Positions 34,105-44,800 of a DNA stretch of 48,056 nt are shown here, in pieces; the stretch's first letter is position 1; each line of letters begins with the position of its first letter. Origin of the DNA: CAZADA01 sp964636945 (GTDB lineage: Bacteria; Pseudomonadota; Alphaproteobacteria; Caulobacterales; Maricaulaceae); assembly GCA_964636945.1 (NCBI GenBank), contig CAZWVH010000015.1, positions 1 to 48,056 on the forward strand, read 5' to 3'. The notes under the pieces are model-generated. The model was not told where the DNA came from and did no database searches. It saw only the letters and a program-made list of their open reading frames with translations. The translations under genes were made by a program, and so were the position numbers.

Positions 34105-36411
34105 ATGGCCTTTGATACGTTTTCAACACTGCGCACACGCGGCGCGGCGCTGCTTGCGGGCGTTTCCGTTGCAGCAATCGGGGTTGGGGGAGTCGCGATT
34201 GCGCAGGACGAGGGCGAAGGCGCCCAGCGCGATCGCATTCGGGTTACTGCGTTGAAGCGCGAACAAGACGAATCAGACGTTCCGGTGTCGATCACCACGT
34301 TCAGCACCGAAGACCTGATCAACACGCGCGGCCGTACGCTCGAGGGTCTCGAGCAGCTGACGCCGAACTTCTCATTCGAAGGCTCGGGCACGTTCCCCGC
34401 ACTGACCATTCGCGGTGTGGGCGCGGGCGGCCGGAATGTGGGCTTCTCGACCCGCGTTGGCGCGTATCTGGACGGCGTGTATGTGGGTCAACCGCCCGCG
34501 CTGCCTTTGCCGCTGCTTGATGTGGAGCGCATCGAGGTGCTTCGTGGTCCCCAAGGCAACCTTTATGGCCGTAACACGGTGTCTGGCGCCGTGAACGTGA
34601 TCACCAAACTGCCAGGCTCTGAGCCTGAAGCGCGTGCGCAAGTGGGTTTCGGCAACTTCAACCTGTTCGAAGCCCAAGGCTATGTGGGCGGGCCAATTGT
34701 CGATCGAGTTCTCTACGCTGGCCTGTCGGCCGGTTATGAATCGCGCGACGGCTTTTACGACAATGTGTTCGATGGTTCAGACGTTGAAGATCTTGAACGC
34801 ACGGCCGTACGCGGTACGGTGAGCTTCGACGCCACTGAAGGCCTCAGCTTCACCTTCCGCGGCGACTATTCTGAAACACTGACGTCGAATGTTGTGGGTC
34901 AAACGCTTGAGCCGGTCTTGGCCGGGGTGATCGGCCCGGTCGTTCCTTTTGAGGACCGGCCAATCCGCACAGTCAGCGTCAACACGGCCCCGGAGAACAA
35001 CACTGAGATTTGGGGCGCTAGCTTAACCTCAGAGTATGAGACGGCAAACGGCTGGACATTCAAGTCAATCACCGCGCAACGCAACAGCCAGCAATTACGG
35101 ATCAACGACCTCGATTATTCGGAGTTGGACATCATTTCGCTGCGCTATGACGACGAGTTTGATCAGTTCACCCAAGAGCTGCAAATCCTGTCGCCAGACA
35201 CCGACCGCTTCCGCTTTATTGTGGGCGCGTACTACTTCGATGAAACAGCGGACTCCAATCGCACAGTGCCGGTTGGCCCTGATGCATCACTGCCCCTGGT
35301 TCCAGTGGCGCCGGGTGTGCTTATCGGCATCGGTGATGCGCTTGGTCTCGCCCCAGGCACGAGCACGGACGCTGTGGCGACGGTGGAAACAGAATCACTT
35401 GCAGGTTTCTTTTCCGCTGACTTTGACGTCACCGACCGCTGGACGGTCACCGGCGGCGCTCGTTACACGGTCGACGAGAAGAATGTCGATTTCGCCATTG
35501 ACGGCACGAACAGCGGCGCATTTATGATTGTGACGCCGGACGATTTGGTGGATTTTTTGGGCTTCCCTGAAGGCCGGATCATCGACGATCTCGACGAGGA
35601 AGAAGTCACTTGGTCGGTGAGTTCCGTATTCTCCGTCACCGACGATGTTAATCTGTTTGGCCGCGTCGCCACCGGCTTTAAGTCCGGCGGCTGGAACATC
35701 GACTTCCTGAATGCCGGGCAAGTGGCGCTTGGCATCGACTTCGATCCGGAAACAATGATCAGTTACGAAGCTGGTGTAAAAGGCTTCTTGTTGGGCGACG
35801 CTGTGCGGTTCGACCTGACTGGCTTTTTCTCCGAGTTTGATGAATTCCAGATCAATCAGTTCGTGGAATTGGCCCCTGGCGTCACGGTGATCAACTTGAC
35901 CAACGCTGCGGAAGTGGAAACGGCTGGTTTCGAAGCCAGCTTCGACACCAATGTCACCGACAACTTTGTCCTTGGCGCCAATGTTGGTTACTTGACCACA
36001 GAGTTTGTCTCCTACCAGGCGACCTTGCCATTGCCGGGCGGCGGCGGCGCTGGCGCGGACTTCAGCGGCAATGAATTGCCAAACGCTCCAGAGTGGTCCG
36101 GCGCTATCTTCGCCAACTACACCGTGCCGGTGTCGGCCCTCGGCGGTCAGTTCGACATCTATGGTGAGTACTCTTACCAGGACGAGTCGTTCTCCGACGC
36201 CGATAATGGGCGGTTATTGGACGCCCGCAATCTCGTGAACGCCCGGTTGAGCTATAAGCCCAACAACATGTTCTGGGAGATCGGCGTTTGGGGTAACAAC
36301 GTATTCGATGAAGACTACGTCGAAGCCGACTTCAACGACTTCTTCAATAACCGTACGCAACGCTATGGTCCGCCGGCCACATACGGCGCAGACCTGTCAA
36401 TCAAGTTCTAA
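34105..36411 (+). CDS. TonB-dependent receptor
   Basis: A 768-aa outer-membrane receptor. Signal peptide residues 1-33 end near AIAQDEGEG. The plug domain follows: IRVTALKREQDESDVPVSIT is a TonB-box-like start, and LEGLEQLTPNFSFEG, YLDGVYVGQPPALPLPLLDV and RIEVLRGPQGNLYGRNTVSG are diagnostic. A 22-strand barrel follows, ending in a C-terminal Phe (DLSIKF) as needed for BAM insertion. The AQDE/DVPVSIT style is common among Caulobacterales/sphingomonad receptors; the substrate is unknown. CAGGGGGA precedes ATG 34105; an upstream extension to 34042 is not needed. A terminator follows 50 bases after the stop. Confidence 0.95.
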   Translation: MAFDTFSTLRTRGAALLAGVSVAAIGVGGVAIAQDEGEGAQRDRIRVTALKREQDESDVPVSITTFSTEDLINTRGRTLEGLEQLTPNFSFEGSGTFPALTIRGVGAGGRNVGFSTRVGAYLDGVYVGQPPALPLPLLDVERIEVLRGPQGNLYGRNTVSGAVNVITKLPGSEPEARAQVGFGNFNLFEAQGYVGGPIVDRVLYAGLSAGYESRDGFYDNVFDGSDVEDLERTAVRGTVSFDATEGLSFTFRGDYSETLTSNVVGQTLEPVLAGVIGPVVPFEDRPIRTVSVNTAPENNTEIWGASLTSEYETANGWTFKSITAQRNSQQLRINDLDYSELDIISLRYDDEFDQFTQELQILSPDTDRFRFIVGAYYFDETADSNRTVPVGPDASLPLVPVAPGVLIGIGDALGLAPGTSTDAVATVETESLAGFFSADFDVTDRWTVTGGARYTVDEKNVDFAIDGTNSGAFMIVTPDDLVDFLGFPEGRIIDDLDEEEVTWSVSSVFSVTDDVNLFGRVATGFKSGGWNIDFLNAGQVALGIDFDPETMISYEAGVKGFLLGDAVRFDLTGFFSEFDEFQINQFVELAPGVTVINLTNAAEVETAGFEASFDTNVTDNFVLGANVGYLTTEFVSYQATLPLPGGGGAGADFSGNELPNAPEWSGAIFANYTVPVSALGGQFDIYGEYSYQDESFSDADNGRLLDARNLVNARLSYKPNNMFWEIGVWGNNVFDEDYVEADFNDFFNNRTQRYGPPATYGADLSIKF

Positions 36412-36459
36412 GGCGCAACCATCGCAAATTAGAACATGACAACGTTTTTGACTTGAGAG

Positions 36460-36494
36460 CTGCGCAATCTGTCCAAGGTTGCGCAGTTTCTTTA
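36460..36494 (+). terminator. Rho-independent terminator
   Basis: An 8-bp perfect stem, CTGCGCAA (36460-36467) with TTGCGCAG (36479-36486), closes an 11-base loop and is followed by TTTCTTT. It lies 49 bases after the TonB-dependent receptor stop and 34 bases before the acylase start, so the two genes are probably separate units or linked only by read-through. Confidence 0.75.
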
Positions 36495-36520
36495 TCAACT
36501 GAAATTTTGGGGGATTGGCG

Positions 36521-38923
36521 ATGGGATCGCTGGTGAAATGGCTGGGCATTATTGTCGTAAGCCTCGCTGTGGTGGCGATGGCCGTGGCGGGCGGCGCCTA
36601 TTGGTATGCCGGCCATGCGAACCAGTACCAGACAACGGGTGAAATGACGTTGCCCGTGTTGGATTCACCGGTGACGGTGACCCGCGACCAAAACGGCGTG
36701 CCCTATATCCGTGCGCAATCCTTCCGCGATGTGATCCGCGCGCAAGGCTTTGTGACCGCCCAGGACCGGTTGTTTCAGCTTGAAATGGTCAAACGCGCCG
36801 CGCTCGGACGATTGTCGGAAGCCTTCGGCCCATCACAAATCGAAACTGACACCCAAATGCGCGTGATCGGCTTTCATCGCATCGCCGAAGACCATTGGCG
36901 CGTGCTGAACGCGCAAAACAAGCAAATGCTTTCGGATTTCGCCGATGGGCTGAACGCGTACATCACGCTGCACGCCGACGATCACCCTTGGGAATTTAAG
37001 GTGGCGGGCATCGAGCCCGAGGTGTGGAGCGAAACCGATCTCTTGGCGATGATGCTGCTCTATGCGTGGGGCAATAGCGCCAATTTTTACGCGGAAATCG
37101 CGACGCAAGGCCTGATCGAAGCCGTGGGCCCAGAACGCGCCGCCGAGATCTCCCCGCTGATGATTAATCCTGATGAGCCACAGAGCGCTTCGGCATCGCC
37201 CGTGCGGTACGGTTCGCTGGACTTAGACCCGCGCGCTGTAGATTGGTCGCAGATCATCCGTGAACCGGCAGGACTAGGCGGCTCCAATGCGTGGGCCATG
37301 AGCGGCGCGCGCTCGCCCAATGGCGCCGCGGTCGTGGCCAATGATCCGCATGTGGATGTGCGCAATTTACCCGGCTTCTGGCACCCGGTCGGGCTGATCA
37401 CGCCCGAATGGCGCGCCGTTGGCGTCAATGCTGGCCTTCCTGGCATTATCGCCGGACGCAATGAACGTTTGGCCTGGGGCGTCACCAATGGCTACGCCGA
37501 TGTGGTGGATCTCTATGTGGAGACGCCCGATCCGCGCAATTCGTCACGCTATCTGGATGGCGGCCGATCGCTGCCGTTTCGGACCGTCGAAGAAATCATC
37601 AAGGTCAAAGACGGTGATGACCACGTTGTGAACGTGCGCATGACAGAACGCGGGCCGGTGATTTCAGATCACGGCATTGCGCCCTTGGGCGACAACATCA
37701 TCAGTTTACGCTGGGCGGTGGCGGAGTTCCCCCAGGCCGATCTCGGCTTCAAAGCGGGCATGCAGGCCCAAAGCGTTGACGAAGCGATTGAGGCGTGGAG
37801 CGCTCATCGCGTGTTCGGCTTTAGCTTGGCGCTCGGCGACGCGGATGGGCGCACGGCGCGGCTGTCGACGGGCGCGGCTCCGATCCGCGTGCGTGGTGAT
37901 GGTTCAGCGCCCTTTGTCGTCGATGGCCAAGACAATTGGGCGGGATTGATCCCGGCGGCTGAAATGCCGCGTCACATCGATCCCGCACAAGGGTGGGCCG
38001 GCAGCGCCAACCAATATGTGCAGCCTACCAATTATCTCTATACATTCACGACATACGCCTCACCGAGCTGGCGCTATGAACGGCTGCAGGAGCTGTTTTC
38101 GGGGACAGGCGAGATCAGCGTGCAAGAGCATTATGACGCTCAGCGCGACAATTTGAACGCGTTTGCGCGCAGCGTGGCGCCAATCATGGCCGCTGCGCTG
38201 GCCGAGGATGAAGCCACGGCCGAGCTCGCTGAAATCCTCAAGGCGTGGGACCATATTGATGTGCTCGACAGTCCGGCGCCCACTGTGTTTCAGGCGACCT
38301 ACCGCCAGTTTGCCCGGCGTGTTTTTGGCGATGAATTGGGCGAGGTCACTGAAGGATATTTGGGCCCGTGGTACGTTTGGCAGCAGCGTTTGCACGCCAT
38401 GGTGCTTGACGGTGATGCGCGGTGGGGAGCGTGGTTTGATGATACCACAACCTCAACGCGAGAGACCCGCGATGATCTCTTCCGCCTCGCCGGACAGGAC
38501 GCCATCGCCGAACTGACGCAGGCCTATGGCGATGGCCCAGAAAACTGGCATTGGGGCGACGTGCGCGCCATGCGCCGGACCGGTCCATTGCGGTTGAGCG
38601 GGCTAGCCGGTCAGTTGAGCGGCAATCAGGACTATCCGCAGCCAGGATCAGGCGAGACGTTAAATCGAGCGCTGTTCTCTTTTACTGATCCTGGATTTGA
38701 TCCGCTCTGGTCGGATTCCTTGCGAATGGTCGCCGACTTGGGCGACCCCGATAAGGTCTTGGCCGTGTTGCCAGGCGGCGTTGTGGGTCGTACGCGCCAC
38801 CCATTGCTGGACAATCAGATCGAGGCATTCAGGGATGGCGGACTTGATTATTGGTGGTTTTCCGACGCCATGATCGACGAGAACGCGGAGGGCACGCTGA
38901 CGTTGAGTCCAACTGAAGAATAA
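36521..38923 (+). CDS. Penicillin-acylase-family Ntn hydrolase
   Basis: An 800-aa precursor of the penicillin/cephalosporin/AHL acylase family. Residues 7-30 form a signal peptide or anchor. The alpha chain has RDQNGVPYIRAQSFRDVIRA and GFVTAQDRLFQLEMVKRAAL. The autocatalytic cut site is GLGGSNAWAMSG, where Ser255 would become the N-terminal nucleophile of the beta chain, followed by NDPHVDVRNLPGFW and GVTNGYADVVDLYVE with the oxyanion Asn. It acts in the periplasm on amide-linked acyl groups: beta-lactams, N-acyl homoserine lactones or N-acyl amino acids cannot be distinguished. ATG 36521 follows GGGGG; the terminator just upstream separates it from the receptor. Confidence 0.93.
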   Translation: MGSLVKWLGIIVVSLAVVAMAVAGGAYWYAGHANQYQTTGEMTLPVLDSPVTVTRDQNGVPYIRAQSFRDVIRAQGFVTAQDRLFQLEMVKRAALGRLSEAFGPSQIETDTQMRVIGFHRIAEDHWRVLNAQNKQMLSDFADGLNAYITLHADDHPWEFKVAGIEPEVWSETDLLAMMLLYAWGNSANFYAEIATQGLIEAVGPERAAEISPLMINPDEPQSASASPVRYGSLDLDPRAVDWSQIIREPAGLGGSNAWAMSGARSPNGAAVVANDPHVDVRNLPGFWHPVGLITPEWRAVGVNAGLPGIIAGRNERLAWGVTNGYADVVDLYVETPDPRNSSRYLDGGRSLPFRTVEEIIKVKDGDDHVVNVRMTERGPVISDHGIAPLGDNIISLRWAVAEFPQADLGFKAGMQAQSVDEAIEAWSAHRVFGFSLALGDADGRTARLSTGAAPIRVRGDGSAPFVVDGQDNWAGLIPAAEMPRHIDPAQGWAGSANQYVQPTNYLYTFTTYASPSWRYERLQELFSGTGEISVQEHYDAQRDNLNAFARSVAPIMAAALAEDEATAELAEILKAWDHIDVLDSPAPTVFQATYRQFARRVFGDELGEVTEGYLGPWYVWQQRLHAMVLDGDARWGAWFDDTTTSTRETRDDLFRLAGQDAIAELTQAYGDGPENWHWGDVRAMRRTGPLRLSGLAGQLSGNQDYPQPGSGETLNRALFSFTDPGFDPLWSDSLRMVADLGDPDKVLAVLPGGVVGRTRHPLLDNQIEAFRDGGLDYWWFSDAMIDENAEGTLTLSPTEE

Positions 38924-39026
38924 GGGGAATTACTGGCGCTGCAGGGTACACACATCGCCGCAATGGCGCCACATATGTCGGTAACGTTATCTCCAGAAAA
39001 ATGGCTGAGGTTTGGGGGTTTAATCA

Positions 39027-39566
39027 ATGCCAAAATCTGTCTCTCCATCATTGTCATCCGCCGCTATTTTGCGCCGCTCGCCATGGAGTGTGGGGTTGGC
39101 GCTCGGCCTTGGCGCCGTGTGCGCTTTGTCCGCGCCAGCCGCGGCGCAGGACCAAACATCGGATGATGTTCCCACATTGCGCATCACCGTGAGCGTGAAC
39201 CGCACATCTGCTGACCGGACGTCGGGAGAGCAGGTTATCCCTGGCGCTGACGTTGAAAACACAGATGATCTGTTCGGCGCATCTGGTCTGGCGTTCCGTC
39301 AAATGTTCACGCTCGATGACTTCATTGAGGCCTATCCGCGAAAGGCGTCGCGTCGACGCCAGGGCGGCGAAGCTGATCTCAACTGTACAATCCAAGTCAC
39401 GGGACGTCTGGAATGCACGGTGACCCGCGAAGAGCCGCGTGGTTGGCGTTTTGGTCAGGCGGCCATGAGCTTGGCGCAGAAGATCCAGGTGGCTCCGTAT
39501 TTGGCGGATGGGTCGCCATCAGCGGGAATTGTGGTGAACATCCCGTTCACCTTCGATCCAAACTAA
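39027..39566 (+). CDS. Exported TonB C-terminal-domain-like protein
   Basis: A 179-aa protein with a signal peptide (WSVGLALGLGAVCALSAPAAA, cut near residue 40) and a C-terminal region resembling the TonB C-terminal domain: EAYPRKASRRRQGGEADLNC, TIQVTGRLECTVTREEP, FGQAAMSLAQKIQVAPYLAD and GIVVNIPFTF. Unlike TonB it lacks an N-terminal membrane anchor and a Pro-rich span, so it would be a free periplasmic protein and not an energy transducer. No exbB/exbD is present in the window. It sits convergent to a TonB-dependent receptor. Confidence 0.75.
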   Translation: MPKSVSPSLSSAAILRRSPWSVGLALGLGAVCALSAPAAAQDQTSDDVPTLRITVSVNRTSADRTSGEQVIPGADVENTDDLFGASGLAFRQMFTLDDFIEAYPRKASRRRQGGEADLNCTIQVTGRLECTVTREEPRGWRFGQAAMSLAQKIQVAPYLADGSPSAGIVVNIPFTFDPN

Positions 39567-39610
39567 AGCAAAGCGGACGCGACGCTGGCAGTATTCTGGA
39601 CCGACAGTTG

Positions 39611-41632
39611 TCAAAAGGCCAAGCGCACACCGCCTGTGAATGCGCGTCCGGGCGCAGGCAGGCCAAGCTGCGGCTCGACGAGCGCATCGGTGACGTTTTC
39701 AACGCGAATGAAGAACTCGCTTTCGGGCGCGGCGACCTGAAGGTTGGGCGCATAGGCCAATTGAATATCAAGCGTTGTTGAAGCCGCCAGCGGGGCGAGG
39801 CTGTTGTCTTCGGCAAGCGAGTAGGCCCGGCCACGGTGGCGGCCCTCGACCATAGCGCTCAGGCCGCTCGGATGGTCATAACGAGCGCCAAGCCGGGCCG
39901 TGATGGCTGGTCGTTCGGCCACTTGATCGCCATTCTCGACCGGTTCGGGCTCGATCCGGTCCAGGCGCATTGCGGTGACGGCGCCGAACAGACTCAATGA
40001 TGAGTTGAGCTGCGCATTTCCCACGATTTCAAGACCGATAGCGCGTGTGCCTTCCCGGTTAACCCGTTGGCGCACCGTCCGCCCGTCAACACGAACATTC
40101 ACCCGATCAATTTCATCGGACGTGGCTCGAAGGAAGGGCGTCGCGGTCACCTGAAGTTGGGGCGACTGAAATATGAGTGATGTTTCGAAACTGCGTGATA
40201 TCTCCGGTTTGAGGTCGGGATTGATGACGAAACGGCCGAGCGCCTCGCCATAAAGCTCGCGCAAAGTGGGCAAACGAGATTTCTGCCCCGCTCGCGCAGT
40301 GAATGACCATTGAGATGAAATCGGTTTGTCGATCGCGGCAATGAGGTTAACGGCGGAAAAATCCCCGGCATCGGGACGACCGCCGGTCTCCAGCGCGCTT
40401 TGGGTGTCTCCGCCAACCCCGATCCGCCACGAGACGTCACGCCAAGAGCTTTCAAAGTCCACTCCCAGGCTAAGCGAACGCTGACGAAATTCGTTGTCGT
40501 TCGCCAGATCGCGCACTGCCATTGCGTTGTCGAACATGAAAGATTGCTCGCGGTGACGGCTGTCAAACAGGGTCAGCGCAGCGCGCACGGTATTGGGCCC
40601 CCAGACTTGCGCGCCGCCCAGTCGAACGCCATAGGTCCGATCATCGCCGCGTTCGACTTCATCGATCACCGTATAATCGTCGGAGGTGTAGTTTTCGATT
40701 GATTGCTCGGCGTCTTGCACCCAGAGACTTGCCGAGAGCTCGCGATTGCCAGTCAATGCTGTATCAACGCTGGATACAAGCGTCAGGTTCTTTGTATCGG
40801 GATAGCGCCAATACCGCACAGGCCCGGTCTCAGGATCGATATGTCCTTCAGGCGCGACGCCATAGCCGGCCTCAAAGTAGAGCGCCGATGCGCCAAAAAT
40901 GATGGTGTCAACTGGGCTGAACCGAACTCGCCCGAGCAGATTGGTTTGCTGACGGTCGGTGTTGGTGCGCAGATCATCACGAGTTTGGGAAAAGGCAAGA
41001 TCGGCGTCACGCGAAACGGGGACGCCATCACGATCGCTATATCCCAATGCCAGGTTACCGCCCCAGTGGTCATTGCCAGTGCGCAATGCCGCAGACGCGC
41101 TTCGCAAACCGCCAGATCCCAGTTCGCCAGCCAACTCGGATTGCCAACCGATCAGGGCATCAGCTGGGCGCAGGTCGATCACGCCGCCAGCTGTATTGGG
41201 GCCGTCGAGGACTGTCGTAATACCGTCAGCCACGTTCACACTGTCCAGGCCCAAGGTCGGGACGAGAGCGATGTCGATCCGGTTGTCCCAAGGCAGATTG
41301 ATGAGTGCGCCATCAAATAACAGCGCGGTTTGGCGTTCACCCACATTGCGAAAATACACCAATGTCTCACCGCGCGAGTTGGTGGTGATGTTCGCGGATG
41401 GCGCAAGGGCGATGGCGTCCGCCAGGGTTTGGGCCCGGTAGATCGCTAATGTATCGGCGCCGATTTGGGTGGTCGCTTCCTGAGAGCGCGTGAGCACGGG
41501 GCGCGTCGTGGAGACGATGACCCGGTCGCTATCCCCCTCTGGCGAGTTGGTCTCGTCAAGCGCATTCACGGCTGAAGCCGCACCCACCGTCAATATTGAC
41601 CATGCGCTAAACGCGCGGACCGACAACGTCAT
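39611..41632 (-). CDS. TonB-dependent receptor (BtuB/vitamin or metal type)
   Basis: A 673-aa outer-membrane receptor of the smaller BtuB-like size class. A signal peptide ends near ASAVNA; RVIVSTTRPVLTRSQEATTQ is the TonB-box/plug start. The plug contains TLADAIALAPSANITTNSRG and VADGITTVLDGPNTAGGVID, a diverged version of the usual plug ending. The barrel ends GRAFTGGVRLAF with the terminal Phe. No cobalamin riboswitch signature was found in the 190-base upstream gap, so the ligand stays open. GTG 41635 is an alternative start. It is divergent from the Asp-box protein gene. Confidence 0.93.
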   Translation of the reverse strand: MTLSVRAFSAWSILTVGAASAVNALDETNSPEGDSDRVIVSTTRPVLTRSQEATTQIGADTLAIYRAQTLADAIALAPSANITTNSRGETLVYFRNVGERQTALLFDGALINLPWDNRIDIALVPTLGLDSVNVADGITTVLDGPNTAGGVIDLRPADALIGWQSELAGELGSGGLRSASAALRTGNDHWGGNLALGYSDRDGVPVSRDADLAFSQTRDDLRTNTDRQQTNLLGRVRFSPVDTIIFGASALYFEAGYGVAPEGHIDPETGPVRYWRYPDTKNLTLVSSVDTALTGNRELSASLWVQDAEQSIENYTSDDYTVIDEVERGDDRTYGVRLGGAQVWGPNTVRAALTLFDSRHREQSFMFDNAMAVRDLANDNEFRQRSLSLGVDFESSWRDVSWRIGVGGDTQSALETGGRPDAGDFSAVNLIAAIDKPISSQWSFTARAGQKSRLPTLRELYGEALGRFVINPDLKPEISRSFETSLIFQSPQLQVTATPFLRATSDEIDRVNVRVDGRTVRQRVNREGTRAIGLEIVGNAQLNSSLSLFGAVTAMRLDRIEPEPVENGDQVAERPAITARLGARYDHPSGLSAMVEGRHRGRAYSLAEDNSLAPLAASTTLDIQLAYAPNLQVAAPESEFFIRVENVTDALVEPQLGLPAPGRAFTGGVRLAF

Positions 41633-41825
41633 CACAACACTCTGGCGTCAATTCGTGGCGGATGCTCAGACAAGCACGCGCACTGAGATCCCTGGCCATG
41701 GAACTGCGCGATCCGGTCATCTGTCCAGTGCGCCGCTGCATCGCTTGAGACTTGCGTTTTGTCGCATCTGCGGAGACCCTTAGCGCCAACGAATTTACGA
41801 TCGTGTACTCAATGGGAGGGGCAGC

Positions 41826-44800
41826 ATGCAGATTCGCAAACTCTTTCACTTCGCGTCAGGCGCCGTCCTGACAGCGGCCATGTGTGTGGGCGCTGCGGCT
41901 TACGCCCAGGACGAAGACGAAACCGAAGCCAATCCGTTGGCGCAATTGCCGCTTCGCAATATCGGTCCGGCCTATCCTTCAGGGCGGATTTCCGACTTTG
42001 CGGTCTATCCGGGCGGCAGCCATCACTATTTGGTGGGAACGGCCTCCGGCGGGCTGTGGCGCACCACCAATGGCGGGACCACATGGTCGCCGATTTTTGA
42101 CAATGAAGGCTCTTACGCCATTGGTGTGGTCGAACTGGCCCCTGGTGACGCCAAGACCATTTGGGTGGGAACCGGCGAAAATAACGCGCAGCGGTCGGTG
42201 GCGTTCGGTGACGGCGTCTACAAGTCCACCGACGGCGGTAAGACGTGGAGTCATATGGGTCTCAAGGACTCAGGGCACATCAGTCAGATTTGGATCCACC
42301 CTGACGATCCGAACACTGTTCTCGTGGCCGCCCAGGGCCCCTTATGGAGCGATGGCGGCGATCGGGGTTTGTACAAGACCACCGATGGCGGAGAGAATTG
42401 GGAGCGGGTGCTGGAGATCGACGAGCACACCGGAATTAATGAGTTTGTCGTTCATCCGGACAATCCCGATCACATCGTGGCGTCCAGCTATCAGCGCAGA
42501 CGCCATGTGTGGACATTGATCAATGGCGGACCCGGTTCGGGCATCCATCGCTCGTTGGATGGCGGCGAGACCTGGACCGAAATTACGGCGGGACTGCCCA
42601 GCGACGATATGGGGCGGATCGGCCTTGCCATGGCGCCGTCTTCGCCGGACATGCTCTATGCGATTATCGAAGCAAATGACGAAGAAAAGGGCGTGTACCG
42701 ATCGAGCGATTTTGGTCAGAGCTGGGAAAAACGCTCAGGGCACATGACTACAAGTCCGCAATACTACAATGAAATTGTGGTCGACCCTAAGGATCCGAAT
42801 GTCCTTTATTCTCTGGATACCTTTTCAAAGCGATCTGAGGACGGTGGCAAAACCTTCACCGACCTGGGCATTGATCACCGGCATGTGGATGATCACGCCC
42901 TCTGGATTGATGAGCATAACACGCAGCATATGATCATAGGCGGAGACGGCGGGATCTACGAAACCTGGGATGGTGGGCAATTGTGGCGCCATATCGACAA
43001 TCTGCCGATTGTTCAGTTCTACCGGATCGAACCTGACAACGCCGAGCCGTTCTACAATGTGTGCGGCGGGACCCAGGACAATAACTCCTTGTGCGGACCA
43101 TCGCGGACCGCGGTCGTCCATGGAATTACCAATTCCGATTGGCATATCGTTTTGGGCGGGGACGGATATAAACCGCAGATCGATCCCAACGACCCGAATA
43201 TTGTATACGCACAGTATCAATATGGCGGGCTCGCTCGATATGACCGGCGCACCCAGGAACGGCTTTACATCACGCCGCAACCCGAGCCGGGAGAGAACGC
43301 CTATAAGTGGAATTGGAACACGCCGCTCTTAATCAGTCCGCACGACCCAGAACGGCTGTATTATGCGGCTGAATATGTGTTCCAGTCCGATGATCGCGGC
43401 AATAGCTGGCGCAAGATCAGCCCCGATCTCACCCGGCAGATTGATCGCAACGCGCTTGAGGTGATGGGGCGTGTGTGGAGCGTGGACGCGATCGCCAAGA
43501 ATGACTCCACCTCGATTTATGGCAGCATTATTGGCCTGGACGAAAGTCCGTTGCAAGAAGGCCTGATGTATGTGGGTACCGATGACGGCGTGATCAGCGT
43601 CACCGAAGATGGCGGCGAAAATTGGCGTTCGGTGGATACCGTGCGCGGAGTGCCAGATATGTCGCTAGTCGAGGATCTGGTCGCGTCCGTGCATGATGAA
43701 AACGTGGCCTACGCCGTGTTCGACAATCATAAGCGCGGCGACTACGCGCCCTATGTTTACAAGACCACCAATAAGGGGCGTTCCTGGCAGCCTATTTCGA
43801 GCGACTTGCCCGAATGGGGGCCAGCCCACACCATCGCCGAAGACCATGAGGACCCCGATTTGTTGTTCGTGGGGACTGAATTCGGCCTTTTCGTCACTCA
43901 GGATGGCGGCGATAGCTGGCACGAATTATCCAAGAACTTCCCCACCATTGACGTTCGCGATTTGGAGATCCAACGCCGCGAGAATGATCTTGTGGTCGGC
44001 ACGTTTGGCCGGGGCGTTTACATTCTCGACGATTATTCGCCGCTGCGCACCAACCCTGACACGCTGGACGAAGCGGAAGCGACGCTTTTCGCGGTAAAAG
44101 ACCCATGGCTCTACATTGAGGGCGATTTGTGGGGCACATGGGGCGGCGCGAAAGCCTTTAACGGCGACAATTTCTGGTTTGCGGAAAATCCACCCTTCGG
44201 CGCAGTGTTCACTTACTATCTGCGCGACGGTCTCAAAACAGCTCAAGAAGTTCGGCGCGAAGCTGAGATCGAGATCGAAGGCGAGGGAGGCGACACGCCC
44301 TACCCGAGTTGGGAGGCGTTGCGCGCTGAGGACCGCGAAGACGAACCCGCCATTGTGTTCACCATCCGCAATGCAGACGGTGATGTGGTCCGACGGATCA
44401 CCGGGGCCCATGGTGAGGGATTGCACCGGGTCGCCTGGGATCTGCGTCATGAGCGGCCCGATCCTGTGGATCTGGGGGACGATGGATCATCCTTGTTTGG
44501 CGGCACGCCGGTTGGTCCGCTCGCTGCGCCCGGCGAGTACACGGTACAGCTGTCAAAACGGGTTGATGGCGTGATGACGCCTTTGGGCGAGCCGCAGTCA
44601 TTTGAGGTTAAGCCCTTGGGGTTGAGCCCAGAAGCGGCCGATGATCGCGATGCGCTCTTGGCCTTCCAAACCGAGACCAGCGAGCTCATCCGTGCAGTGG
44701 CGTCTGCAAGCCGGGCCTCTGGCGAAGTCCGCGACCGCATCGATCATCTTAAAGCCGCCATCGATCGGACGCCGGCTGCCGATGATTCTCATCGCGAGCA

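Noticed and set aside
41636..41825. Possible cobalamin riboswitch upstream of the BtuB-size receptor
   Set aside because: No B12-box-like sequence or space for the full aptamer in the 190-base gap.
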